Under the pieces are notes generated by a model. The model was not told the origin of the DNA, did no database searches, and worked only from the letters and a program-made list of their open reading frames with translations. Positions 11,343-20,989 of a stretch of 64,000 bases of DNA are shown here, piece after piece; within the stretch, counting starts at the first letter, position 1, and each line of letters opens with the position of its first letter. The stretch covers positions 11,417,001-11,481,000 of the forward strand of contig NC_066280.1 in NCBI RefSeq assembly GCF_905404315.1. Direction: 5' to 3'. The position numbers were made by a program, and so were the translations under genes. This DNA comes from Leptidea sinapis (taxonomy: Eukaryota; Arthropoda; Insecta; Lepidoptera; Pieridae).

Positions 11343-11858
11343 ATACACACACACACTTGCAAGGGAAAGAAGAACACTTTTTTTAATATTGTTTTTTATA
11401 TAAAAGATAGCTTAAGTAAGTAATCGGGGAGCCATAATACATCCACTCCCACTCAACCTTGGGAGGAGGGATGGCTGATAGGTACATTTTTGAAGTTATA
11501 CTTCTTTAGGCGCGTTATGAAAAAATGATAAGAGTGAAATTTAAAAATGTGCGCGCATCACTGTAATACGAAAGAAACAGGTTCACCCTGTTGGTTCCTA
11601 AAATTTTCTAACGTTTGCATCATTCATTATTTTTTTGGTATCTTCGTCCATTATTAGGACAGGCAAAGGGTTGAAGCCCATACAGCCGTATTCATCATTA
11701 AATAATTAATTGTCAAAGCCATCTTTGCTAGATTTTTACAAAACGTAGAATAGCACGAAGAATAAATCATTTTAATGATTTTTTCTTCGTTAGGCCAAAG
11801 AAGTATAACTTCTTGCGTGCATACATAAGTACACACACACTTTTTATTATTATTTTAG
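11343..11858. other. AT-rich sequence, nothing recognised
   Basis: Includes a CACACACAC tract near 11831. No gene seen. Confidence 0.35.
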
Positions 11859-11942
11859 TTAACCCGACGTTTCAAGACCTTTTCAGATATCATTTTGCGA
11901 TTTTAATCCTTTAAAAAGTGTTTTATTTAAACATTGTTTCAG

Positions 11943-12038
11943 TTCGCTCCACAAAGCTCGATGGAGGGTCTGGAGAGCGGCACCAAGACTGCAGTGACCG
12001 TGCTGAGGTCTTGGGTACAGACACACGAAGAAGCGCAG
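11943..12038 (+). CDS. Exon of a small membrane-protein host gene
   Basis: A clean internal exon of 96 bases (32 codons, phase 0 at both ends). It is preceded by the pyrimidine-rich acceptor attgtttcag and followed by the donor CAG|gtatcg. It encodes FAPQSSMEGLESGTKTAVTV, then LRSWVQTHEEAQ: a soluble, acidic, amphipathic segment. It joins in frame to the exon at 13432, where the next codons begin IMVASV. It lies outside palindrome 1, so it is single-copy here. TTAACCCGACGTTTC repeats flank it in inverted orientation (11859 and 12326). No known family recognised; the exon call rests on splice borders, sustained frame and non-AT-driven codon content. Confidence 0.7.
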
Positions 12039-12359
12039 GTATCGTTGTCATGGAGAACAAGCAGGCTCTGTCTGATATCTGATAAGTTCCCCGTTTGAAT
12101 ATAAATTCATGCATGATTTTGAACTAAAACATTATTTAGACGCGCTGAGCACTTTATTGTGTGGGTATTGAATGAAACTGGCTTGAAATATAGTATTTCG
12201 TTAATTTTGAAATTTTCAAAGATAAAAACCTCCGAGGCACTAAACGGCACTAAATTTCAGAATTCCAATTATTATGACTTATGTCAACTTTAGTTCCACT
12301 GGACATGTGAGCTTGCAAAGGTCACGAAACGTCAGGTTAAATAAAAAAAATTTACAAAA

Positions 12360-12625
12360 ACAACCACCAGATATAATATGCACTAAAAAGTATAAAAATA
12401 ATTGCGTATTTTTATACAATCTAATTAATTAATCTAATTCTAGTTACGATTATTGTTATTTTTGGATTCGGAGTCCTTCCGCCGCGACCCCCTCTCGTCT
12501 CTCGCCTCCTCACGACTCAAGCACATCTCACCTATAACTATGTATGTAATTACAAACCTATCTTGGATGACACCTACTCCAAAAATTAAAATAATCGTAA
12601 CTAGAATAAAAAAAACTAAATTGTA
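12360..12625. repeat. Interspersed repeat with inverted ends (first copy)
   Basis: TAGTTACGATTATTGTTATT near 12442 and its approximate complement near 12590-12605 bracket a G+C-richer core containing CTCAAGCACATCTCACCTAT. Further copies are at 37965-38520 and 51676-52026. MITE-like, non-coding. Confidence 0.6.
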
Positions 12626-12934
12626 CTTGTTATATTTTTTATTACAATGGAAATACTCAATGTAAACGAATTGAGCCTTAAGCAAACTCCTCATAATGTA
12701 TATATACTGTGGTAAATTAATAAGCCTGTACGACCAGAAAATCTACTTGAGAATTGGGATCGCGTGAATTACAATCGTAATTGAGACGAGTTCCGTACCA
12801 TGGTACCAAAAGTTTATACACTTTTAAAATACTTTCAAAAATTTCAAACCATTTGGCGTTTAAGTTGTGTAGTTTCTATTCGGTTTTGCTCTATTTTCAA
12901 GCACACAGTGCATGGTTTCTGGTTATTCAAATCA

Positions 12935-13165
12935 AATCAAATCAAAATATTTTATTGCATGTCACATTTTTACAAAAAGGTGGTACATTAGATTGGTAGA
13001 CAGTATGTGACGCCCTGATAGGGCACAGCAATGTTTTATATAAAATAAATAAGTTTTATACATATGAAAATAGATATTTAAAATACAGATAATACAACTA
13101 TCATTATTAGTATAACTATATATTTCTATGTAATAAATAATTCTCACATTTAGTGTAATTAAAAA
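12935..13165 (-). mobile_element. LINE 3' end with (ATTTG)-type terminal repeat
   Basis: Minus strand ends GCAATAAAATATTTTGATTT followed by GATTT repeats, a common 3' terminus of Lepidoptera LINEs. The right arm holds only about 45 bp of it (30375-30450) because of an internal deletion between GGTA-type microhomologies. Confidence 0.55.
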
Positions 13166-13431
13166 AAAATCGGGTAAATCGTACAAGCATTTTGACTTGC
13201 ACTGCCTAAATGCCTATATGATATGCACGTCCCTGGTACGCTCGTGCAGGTTTGATTATCACGGAAAATACCCGGTAGATTATTTTAAAAACGTGATCCT
13301 AAAATCTGAACGAAATAATAGTTACAAACCGATTTTAACGGCTTTTAAATATAAAACCATCTTCAAAGCCTCGGTCAAACAAGACAGGGGACTGCATACT
13401 TTTATTCATATTAAACGATATTACTTTTCAG

Positions 13432-13542
13432 ATAATGGTGGCGAGTGTCTTGATAGTGCTCGGTGTGTGGTGGCTGGTCCGAACTATCCTCTCAGTACTC
13501 ATCAATCTGATCTGTCCAGTCTTGGTTGTAATAGTCGCTGTG
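13432..13542 (+). CDS. Membrane-spanning exon of the small host gene (left-arm copy)
   Basis: 111 bases, 37 codons, phase 0 on both sides; acceptor attacttttcag and donor GTG|gtaaat. It encodes IMVASVLIVLGVWWLVRTIL, then SVLINLICPVLVVIVAV. This is one very hydrophobic stretch with a single central arginine, so either one long transmembrane helix or two short ones. ATG at 13435 has a usable context (ATAATGG), so an isoform starting here (71 residues with the next exon) is possible. Predicted location is a cellular membrane; function unknown. The mirrored exon at 30009-30119 differs at three bases, all silent (GTC/GTT, CTC/CTA, CTG/TTG). Confidence 0.75.
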
Positions 13543-13739
13543 GTAAATAAATTAACAATTGATCGCTTTAATTATTAATATATATATATGGATATATACA
13601 TATTCATTTATTAATGTTCGCTTATAAAATGCTCACAGAATACCTTTATTTATTTATGGTGTGTGTGGATGGTGCAGCTACTGTACTCAATAACTGTTGT
13701 ATTAATTTACATTTACTTTTTTGACTTACTCGTGTAAGA

Positions 13740-13985
13740 CATTGACTATTTAACAGACACACTCTGTTGCATCATTTTACATTTTACATATTATATTGTA
13801 ATTTGAAATTATTTGTAAATCGATGTACTTAAATGTAAATCTTGCTACTTCTTCTCATTAGATCAACCCTTTGCGAAGTAGCGGTAGATTGAATAAGAAA
13901 AATATTTTATTTATTTTTATTTTTTGACATTCACAAGTGTCATTTCCGTGACCTATGTGAATAAACTGATTTTGATTTGATTTGA
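13740..13985 (+). mobile_element. LINE 3' end in intron
   Basis: Ends GTGAATAAACTGATTTTGAT followed by TTGATTTGAT, a LINE-type 3' terminus. The mirror copy is at about 29563-29810. Lies in the intron between the two left-arm exons. Confidence 0.5.
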
Positions 13986-14225
13986 TATTACTAGCTGATG
14001 CCCGCGACTTAATAAGAATAATAAGCAAATTTGGAACTGAAGATGATCTTGTGTCCTATTCCAGTTCGGGTTTCCGTTTTCACTCCCGTTTACAACTTAT
14101 ATAAATCTTATTTCGAGGAAATCTAAACCTACTGTTGGTATAGTTTTAGCTTATCGACGTAAATTTCATTTTTTCACAAATCCCGCGGGATCCTGTTACA
14201 TAGTGGACATTGTAAGTACATTTTT

Positions 14226-14345
14226 TGCACCATTGAACGCCAATAGTGAAAGAAAGTCTAAGTCCCACTGCGCGCTTCATCAACGTAGTAGCCCCCCCCC
14301 CCCCCCCCCCCGCCCTGTCAAGCCGCGTACTACGAGCGCAAATCG
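14226..14345. repeat. Left-arm-only segment with poly-C tract
   Basis: Contains about 20 consecutive C (14291 onward) and flanking G+C-rich sequence. The right arm at about 29305-29320 reads straight across from GTAAGTACATTTT-equivalent to GAGACAGGGCGTG. The proline-rich open frames here are readings of the poly-C run. Confidence 0.7.
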
Positions 14346-14556
14346 GCAGTGTGAGACGGGGCGTGACCGCAAACTCACTACACTCAAGACCTCCGAACGG
14401 TCCGAAACTAGTCAGTACTGTAGCGCGTGAGTCTTTCCTCACACGCGGGATCGTTATAGAATAAAACAATCTAATATAATCTGTTATTTTGATATTCTTC
14501 TTCATACATTTTTTCTATTAATTATATTTATAATTATATTACTATTTATTTAGTAT

Positions 14557-14860
14557 TAGCTGACCCGGCAAACGTTGTTTTGCCATATAAATTGTATTGA
14601 TCTTGTGCTTGCTAGTTGATAAGAGATGGCGCTAGTTGTATTCAGTAGTAACAATCAAACTTCTTAAAAGAAAAATAAAAATATTTTGTATAATTCACAC
14701 TATAGTTTTATAAATTATAGCCTATTTGTTATTCTGGTGTGTAAGCTATATTATTGTAAAGTTTCATCAAAATCTATTCAGTAGATTTAGCGTTAAAGAA
14801 GTTCAAACTTACATCCAGACATACAAACTTTCACATTTATAATGTTAGTAGGATAAAACA
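14557..14860. repeat. Interspersed repeat, AGCTGACCCGGCAAACGTTG type
   Basis: Starts TAGCTGACCCGGCAAACG and ends TTCACATTTATAATGTTAGT, the two ends of a repeat very common in lepidopteran genomes. Related copies: 16805-17045, 35740-36165, 48570-48800, 62418-62728. Mirror at 28803-29106. Non-coding; class uncertain. Confidence 0.65.
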
Positions 14861-15133
14861 TTATGCCGAAGGCCGACCGTTCTTACTTTACTTAATTCTC
14901 TATCTCTATTATACGATTATGTTCTCCTTCGCGTCACTTGAATCTCTTGTGACTATTATATTTTAAATCTTTACGGCCAACCTTATACTTAACATTGAGT
15001 TCTTATATACGGATAGGAACTCCTTGTTACAGTACAAACACCGATGAATCTTGAGTAACGCAGATGAAAATAAATGTACTAAGTAATTAATGAAATTAAT
15101 ACTAAGAGCTTGATTGAAAGGATTCATAATCAA

Positions 15134-15180
15134 TTACGCGAAGCCACACCAGAGCATTCGTCTGGTGTGGCTTCGCGTAA
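15134..15180. repeat. Perfect 20-bp hairpin
   Basis: TTACGCGAAGCCACACCAGA at 15134-15153 and its exact complement at 15161-15180 enclose a 7-base loop. It is present as the mirror image at 28484-28530 with the loop also complemented, so the hairpin predates palindrome 1. Confidence 0.8.
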
Positions 15181-15284
15181 AATGCCATATGCCAAAAAGT
15201 GATCCCTAAATTGGATCAGAGATTGGACTAGTGCGTAAGTAATATTCGAATTTGGTCCGAGATTTCTATACCTGTATTTTTTTT

Positions 15285-15790
15285 ATGAAAAAGCAGGACA
15301 ATCAGGTCGATCTATTTGGCCGCGTGCAACGTAGAGCAGCTCGAATTGTGGGGGACCCAGTGCTCTGTGAACGGCTGGATCACTTGGCGTTGCGTAGAGA
15401 AGTCGCTTCATTGTGTGTCTTCTATCGCATTTATCACGGGGAGTGTTCCGAAGAGCTGTTTAACCTGATTCCTGCCGCCGAATTCCACCTTCGACACGCC
15501 ACAAGTTAGGATATCATCCTCACCATCTGGATGTGTGGCGGTCCTCCACAGTGCGGTTTTCAAGGAGCTTTCTTCCACGTACTACAAAGCTGTGGAATGA
15601 ACTTCCTTGTGCGGTGTTTCCGGGACGATACGACATGGATACCTTTAAAAAAAGCGCGTACACCTTCCTTAAAGGCCGGCAACGCTCCTGTGATTCCTCT
15701 AGTGTTGCAAGAATTTGTGGGCGGCGGTGATCACTTAACTACAGGTGACCCGTACGCTCGTTTGTCCTCCTATTCCATAAAAAAAAAACG
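15285..15790 (+). pseudogene. Jockey-like LINE ORF2 C-terminus in intron
   Basis: Encodes LFGRVQRRAARIVGDPVLCE and on to YRIYHGECSEELFNLIPAAE, then stops at AATAAGTT-equivalent TAG near 15507. The rest (FSRSFLPRTTKLWNELPCAV and following) lies in another frame, and the tail is GTGACCCGTACGCTCGTTTG plus A-run. It sits in the host intron, ending about 28 bp before exon 15819. It shares a frame-breaking short deletion after FHLRHATS with the copy at 44400-46495. Confidence 0.8.
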
Positions 15791-15818
15791 CTTAGTTATA
15801 TAAATTAATTTGTTACAG

Positions 15819-15926
15819 GTTTGTGTACCGCAGCTCCGAGCACCGTTGCTCGGACAGAACTACCCAATGTTGGCTAACATGCTACGAGATATACTGACGA
15901 AATTAGCCGATAACATTCATCCTTAA
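15819..15926 (+). CDS. Terminal exon of the small membrane-protein gene (left-arm copy)
   Basis: Acceptor tttgttacag at 15809-15818, then 35 codons and TAA (15924-15926), continuing the phase-0 frame from 13542. It encodes VCVPQLRAPLLGQNYPMLAN, then MLRDILTKLADNIHP: a short proline-containing linker after the membrane segment and an amphipathic C-terminal helix. With exons 11943 and 13432 the protein is at least 104 residues, 119 if the exon at 5163 is real. The mirror exon (27737-27844) is identical at every base. Unknown family; single- or double-pass membrane protein by composition. Confidence 0.75.
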   Translation, partial: VCVPQLRAPLLGQNYPMLANMLRDILTKLADNIHP

Positions 15927-16009
15927 AAGTGAAAACGTTCTGTAAAAATTGTAATTTTTTTTAATTACTATGGCACTGTACATTTTTATTTGCGATACAT
16001 TTTCTACAA

Positions 16010-16015
16010 AATAAA
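16010..16015 (+). promoter_or_regulatory. Polyadenylation signal AATAAA
   Basis: First canonical AATAAA downstream of the stop at 15926, giving a 3' UTR of roughly 100 bases. Its mirror is at 27648-27653. Confidence 0.5.
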
Positions 16016-16079
16016 CCCTTTTTCAATGAATTGGTATGAAAGATTGCAAATTGTTGTTAAACTATATTTTGACAATTAC

Positions 16080-16195
16080 TTTTCGGATGAACCCGAGAGG
16101 TCGCGGGTACGAGAACCGCATAGTTCATATAAATTTTGGTTACAAATTTAACTTATAGTATAATCCCAGAGGTGAGGGTGACTTTAAAATAACAA
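16080..16195 (+). mobile_element. SINE fragment related to 9035-9265
   Basis: Contains GAGAGGTCGCGGGTACGAG and CATATAAATTTTGGTTACAA, a decayed version of the box-B side and body seen at 9060-9140, ending TAATCCCAGAGGTGAGGGTG. Mirror at 27468-27583. Confidence 0.55.
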
Positions 16196-16261
16196 ATTGT
16201 GGAGATTTAAAAGAGCGACAACGCCAATTGTAGATGGCGCCACAACCTGAGGTTGACTTAT

Positions 16262-16575
16262 GGCCGTTCCCAATATACCATCTACAGATAGAGATAAATT
16301 ACAACTTTCTACTGTCAGTAATTAGCTGTCACTAATCTGAAGCTGTCCCAATATACCCGATAAGTCATTCTTATCGCCATAAATTGGGACGCGTGATTTG
16401 CAATTTCCATACAAACTTCTTTTGCTGGTAAGCTATACGTCGTCCCATTGCCAGACAGCGTGTACGGATAAGGTGAGTTACCGTCGATAAATTTATTTGG
16501 ACAGAAAAGTCAACGATAGTTACGATTTTTATCTCAACTAAGAGATAGACTGAATATTGGGAACGGCTGTTAGTT
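16262..16575. mobile_element. MITE with GGCCGTTCCCAATAT termini (left-arm copy)
   Basis: Same family as 7228-7547: begins GGCCGTTCCCAATATACC and ends AATATTGGGAACGGC. Mirror at 27088-27401. Confidence 0.75.
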
Positions 16576-16804
16576 GTGTATGATTTTATTTTGAAGGTTT
16601 TAAAATAAAAAAAGCAAGCGTAATTTATTAATGAATCACCCAAAACCCCAAGTGCTTGTGAACCACGGTAGAGTAGGGTTGATATGATAAGCTTAGGTTA
16701 AATAATATTATCACAAATATTTATTACAAGTAGCTCTAATTACACTTACATTTAAATTTTTTGGAGTATCTTTAGTTCCTTATATTGTAATAGATTAAAA
16801 TGAA

Positions 16805-17045
16805 ATTATATATGAAACTAGCTGATACTCTGCGACGTCGTTCGCGTACATATTTTTACATCTTGGGTTATATTATTGGACTTAGTAGGGATCCCTAATT
16901 TTTTTGAAAATGCAATGTACCCTATATCAGCTGGGGATAATGTAGCTTCCCAACAGTGAAAGAATTATTCAAATCGGTTCTTTTGAACGATTTGATTGTT
17001 TTTACAAACAATCAAATCTTTCCTCTTTATAATATTAGTATAGAT
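16805..17045. repeat. Interspersed repeat, AGCTGATACTCTGCGAC type
   Basis: Begins AAACTAGCTGATACTCTGCG and ends TTATAATATTAGTATAGA. Same broad family as 14557-14860. Contains a short inverted repeat around GATTTGATTGTTTTTACAAA. Mirror at 26614-26854. Confidence 0.6.
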
Positions 17046-17202
17046 ATAATATAATAAAAACATACATAAAAATTGTATGTTGAGCAAGTCTCATTAAAAT
17101 GATTTATTCGGCTGAAATGAAACAAGACTGGCTTTAGCTTTTGGCCTTAAAAACCTTAAAAGACATTTAAAATCTTTTTTTCTCTGACAATTGACAGTGG
17201 CT

Positions 17203-17541
17203 AAATGCCTTCCAGGACATGTGGCTAGGGTCCCAGACCAAATATGGACTCTAAAAGCGACAACATGGAGTGGTCCCTCAGGTAACAGATACCGAGGCAG
17301 ACCCAAAATGAGGTGGAGTGATGACCTTCTTACAGTGGCAGGTAAAAACTGGCTAGAGAAAGCAAAAAATAGAGAGTTGTGGAAGAAGATGGAGGAGGCA
17401 TATACCCGGATGGGGTCAAGATTATAATTTAAGTAATAACATTAGTTTAAGGTATATTTTTAAGTTACTAACATAAAATATGTAATCTATAAATCTTGAA
17501 TAAATATGCTTATTATTATTATATTATTAAATGCCTTCCAG
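17203..17541 (+). mobile_element. 5'-truncated LINE with perfect 13-bp target duplication
   Basis: The direct repeat AAATGCCTTCCAG at 17203-17215 and 17529-17541 flanks a 313-bp insert. The insert encodes GHVARVPDQIWTLKATTWSG and continues to KKMEEAYTRMGSRL before a stop, then a 3' UTR with AATAAATATGCTTATTATT tail. This is the C-terminal end of an RTE-like LINE. The insertion landed beside the 3' end of another LINE (17565-18317). Both arms carry it (26116-26455), so it predates the duplication. Confidence 0.85.
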
Positions 17542-17564
17542 AGGCCTCTTACACACTCACAGTC

Positions 17565-18317
17565 ATCATCATCATCAGACGAAAGACGTCCACTACTGGG
17601 CAAAGGCCTCCACCAAAGTTTTCCACGACGAACTGTCCTGCGCTGTCCTCATACAACATTTTCCGGCGATCTGAACCAGATCGTCGGTCCATCTTGTGGG
17701 GGGCCTACCATCACTGCGTCTTGTAGTATGTGAACTTTTCTGCCCCACGGGCCATCTGTCCGTCGAAATATGTGCCCTGCCGACTGCCACTTCAGTTTTG
17801 CAATCACTTGGGCTATGTCGGTGACTTTGGTTCTCCAACGGATCTCCTCATTTCTGTTTTGATCTCGCAGGGAAACTCCGAGCATAGCCTTCTCCATTGC
17901 CCGTTGAGTGACAATGAACTTCCTCATAAGAGCCGTAGTTAGCGACCACGTCTGCGTTCCGTATGTGATCACTGGCAGCACACACGCGGTTTGAATACCT
18001 TCGTCTTCAGACACTGTGGTAATTGGGACGACAAGACTTTACGGAGCTTCCCTAACGCTGACCATCTGCGTTGAATTCGACGAGTGACCTCATTCGCGAA
18101 ATTGGACCTGCCTAACTGGATTGTTTGTCCGAGGCAGACGTACTCGTCGACAATTTCGAGGGTACAGCTCCCAATTTTTATGGGAGTAGGTGCGACATGG
18201 ACATTTGACATGATCTTCGTCTTGTCCATGTTCATTTTGAGACCTACGTCTTGGAAAGCTGTATTGAGGCCATCGACCATATGGCGTAAGTCTTTCATGG
18301 TCTTCAACTTATTGTAA
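17565..18317 (-). pseudogene. RTE-like LINE ORF2 C-terminus
   Basis: Minus strand encodes MVDGLNTAFQDVGLKMNMDK near the start, then IVDEYVCLGQTIQLGRSNF and LPVITYGTQTWSLTTALMRK, and GHIFRRTDGPWGRK: the region after the reverse-transcriptase catalytic motifs in RTE-type elements. At least one frameshift, near 18010, splits the reading. It ends in the ATGATGATG microsatellite typical of RTE 3' ends. Mirror at 25342-26094. Confidence 0.85.
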
Positions 18318-18364
18318 TAAGAAAAAAAAATGATAAGGGTCGTGCTGAATAGGTGTCTGCGTGA

Positions 18365-18985
18365 GTTCATATATAATAATAATAATAAATTCTTTATTTC
18401 TACCAACAAAAGATCATAATGTGTTAATAACAAAGTAAACTTAAAAACTAGTGTTAGTAAAAGATATCTTAAAATCGAAACCTTCCTAACATGACAACTT
18501 CCTAACTAACTTCCTAGACATGTATCACACAGCAGTGGTTCAGGTACTGACAATCGAACCTGTGAGTAAATGCCCTCAGAATATCATTGGGGCTAGCCCG
18601 GACCCTACGCAACAGGGACGTACACCGCTTACGCATAGTCGAGTAAAAACAATCTACGTGTGCCTCAGCAAACATCTCAGACGCGCTGCAGTATCTTGGC
18701 AGCCCCAATAACATTCTGAACGCATTATTATACTGAACACGCACTGATATACGATATACGTGAATCCACAAACTGCTCGTGTAAAATGAGGTGCAGTAAG
18801 CTTTAAAGAGTGTAATTTTTACTGGCACGGTACAGCGAGCAAATCTGCGGATGGTCGTATTTGCCCTAACAGCAAGGCGTTGTCTGCGATCCCTCTCGAT
18901 ATCTTCATCATCCTTTCGGTCAAAGGACATGCCCTAGGTATTTAAATTGATCCACTCTCTTCAGTGGTGTCCCATACAATTTGAT
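18365..18985 (-). pseudogene. Second LINE family, ORF2 C-terminus
   Basis: Minus strand encodes FKYLGHVL, a stop, then KDDEDIERDRRQRLAVRANT, RRFARCTVPVKITLFKAY and YNNAFRMLLGLPRYCSASEM. This is the C-terminal domain of a CR1-like LINE known from Lepidoptera, ending in an ATA-repeat tail. Mirror copy at 24674-25294 (plus) differs at a few residues. The clade name is a best guess. Confidence 0.75.
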
Positions 18986-19157
18986 TATCGGGATAAGGGA
19001 TTAGAGTGGCTTCCCCTTCGCCTGAAAGACCATGCATTGGCTCTTTTTTACGTTATAGATAAGAAAATATACAATGATAAGTATAATATATTAATTGTGA
19101 AGTTGGTGCTGTTGTGGATTCTTGTTAACTACACAGAAAATATGTTTCATAATGTTT

Positions 19158-19900
19158 TGTGAAAATTTTGTTGCTCACCTTTCCTCTTCTTCCATTTGGA
19201 CTTAAGCTAAAAAGCGCCGTTGATTTTTTTTTTAATTTTGTATTACTTGGTTTATAAGCGACGTGTGAATCTTAGAAAATACTTGCAAAATGCTAGTCAG
19301 TTTCGTGGTTGAGCAAAGTCTAAGGATGATAACGATGATAAATGCAAAAGAATAAAGTATAATGCAGCTAACTACGCCCTTCACCAGATAAAGAAACTAA
19401 GGTAATGTTAGGTGATAATTGATATTAAAAAATATAAATAGTAAAGGGCCTGTTGGGTGTGTGGATGAGTGTGAATGATGTGTTTATTAAATGATTGTGA
19501 AGTTTTTTGCAAGTGGCCGATTCTATCCTGGCAAGACGACTTTTGTCCCTCGTACCAGTGACTAAAAGCGAGCTTGTCATCCAGGTAAAAAATCCGTATA
19601 CGCACCACGTGAGATAAGTAGGACATTGCCACCCGCGATTTTCAACAATATTCCGCGGATGAGAATGACTTCCTCTTATCCCTAGGTGCGTAATATACTA
19701 TTTTTAGTTACCTTTAATTTTTTTGGTTAAAATTTTGTGGCTCACCTTTCCTCTTCTTCCATTTCTACTTAAGCTAAAAATGCGCCGTTGATTTTTTTTA
19801 AATTTTGTATTTCTTAGTTCATAAGCGACGTGTGAATCCTAGAAAATTCATATACTTACAAGATGCTTATCAGTTTCGTGGTTGAGCACAAAGTGCACAG
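19158..19900 (-). other. Tandemly repeated candidate first exon with an interrupted frame between
   Basis: Two direct copies of a roughly 165-bp block (19158-19320, 19728-19895) each contain, on the minus strand, ATGGAAGAAGAGGAAAG followed by gtgagc (19746-19762 and 19179-19195), which look like 17-base first coding exons. Between them a cacctag acceptor leads into a frame encoding DKRKSFSSAEYC, an in-frame TGA, then KSRVAMSYLSHVVRIRIFYL and DDKLAFSHWYEGQKSSCQ up to 19408. Function unknown; either a pseudogene or a chance frame. Mirror at 23760-24500. Confidence 0.35.
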
Positions 19901-19947
19901 ATTTGAAATTCAACACTAATTAATTCTCCTGTTGTCTAATTTACACG

Positions 19948-20120
19948 ATGACAGAGCTCGAAGAAACTACCAGTGCTGTTGAGAAACCAATCATAGCATA
20001 TTACAATGTGAATAAAAGCGGAATCAAATGAACGACGTATGTTCCGTGAATAGAAAATGAAGCGCAGGTGGTCGATGAGATTATTTCTCTCAATTCTAAT
20101 ATTGCCAGCTTTATAAGAAT
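19948..20120 (+). pseudogene. piggyBac-type transposase relic
   Basis: An open frame from 19948 reads MTELEETTSAVEKPIIAYYN, then VNKSGIK and a stop. After frameshifts come KRRWSMRLFLSILILPAL. The YYN...GxD and RRWxMxLFxxxLDxAxxN landmarks belong to the C-terminal part of piggyBac family DDE transposases. Stops and frameshifts show it is dead. Mirror at 23539-23711. Confidence 0.6.
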
Positions 20121-20385
20121 ATTCTTACAAAGAAAATATTAATTACTTATTATTACGACTAACCTTTAGTTAAAAACACAAAACTGGTCACGTGATTCAT
20201 ATTAACGGACTAATAGTCCTACTGTCATTCTTGAAAAGACATCATGGCTTAGTAGCCCAACCCACTTGTATGGAATACACTAATATTTATTAAACTTTAA
20301 ACACGAATTCCTTAAAATGTGATATTTGTGGCTTGGAACGTTTTTCAGGAAACTACGGCCACATATAGTCAGAAGTTTCAACATG

Positions 20386-20917
20386 AACATTGCAAAAATC
20401 GCTTCACTACACTCACTCACACACGGACTGACTGACGGACTGACATACACCACTTACACAATCACAAACACACTCCACAAACAGACACAAACACAAACAT
20501 ACATGCACACAAACAATTACACTACGTACATACATACAACAACACATACATACAATCATAAACACATACATACACACTTACATACATTACACAAAACATC
20601 ACCACACTCGCCGGCGAGTGTGCTCTTATCACCTTTTCATCTTTCATCATCATTTCATCTTCATTTTCATTCTCTCTCCTTCCCACAAGCACACAGCCGG
20701 TCTGAGGTTCGAGTCTCCTTAGGAGACGCCCCGCGACTGTTGTTGCGTAGTCTTTGCGGCCTCCACGGCCCACGTCCTACTTCGCTGTGAAAGCCAGAGC
20801 TGCTAACAGCACAGAGGAGGTTTTAGTCGGTATGGGGTGTCCGCTTACGCGGACACTCGAGTCCGACATATTACGCCCCGTTCCGGGGCGTAAATACGTA
20901 ACAGTATTTCCTCCTCT

Positions 20918-20981
<64 letters not shown>

Positions 20982-20989
20982 ATTGCAAA
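20386..20989 (+). mobile_element. R1-like LINE 3' fragment, recent insertion unique to left arm
   Basis: A perfect 11-bp direct repeat AACATTGCAAA (20386-20396 and 20979-20989) flanks a 582-bp insert ending in 62 A. The right arm has the empty site at about 23263-23275. The 3' UTR holds two strong hairpins: GTGTCCGCTTACGCGGACAC and TTACGCCCC-GTTCC-GGGGCGTAA, and the tail GGTTTTAGTCGGTATGGGG resembles R1-clade elements. The 5' part is CA/ACACA-rich. The poly-Lys/poly-Phe frames here are translations of the A-run. Confidence 0.85.

Noticed and set aside
14203..14505. Proline-rich and glycine-rich frames of 70-120 codons
   Set aside because: They read through a run of about 20 C in a segment absent from the other palindrome arm.
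18947..19162. Plus-strand frame with GLEWLPLRLKDHALALFYVI as a host gene
   Set aside because: It resembles the C-terminal region of another LINE and is adjacent to LINE sequence; too short and isolated to assign, so not listed as a gene.
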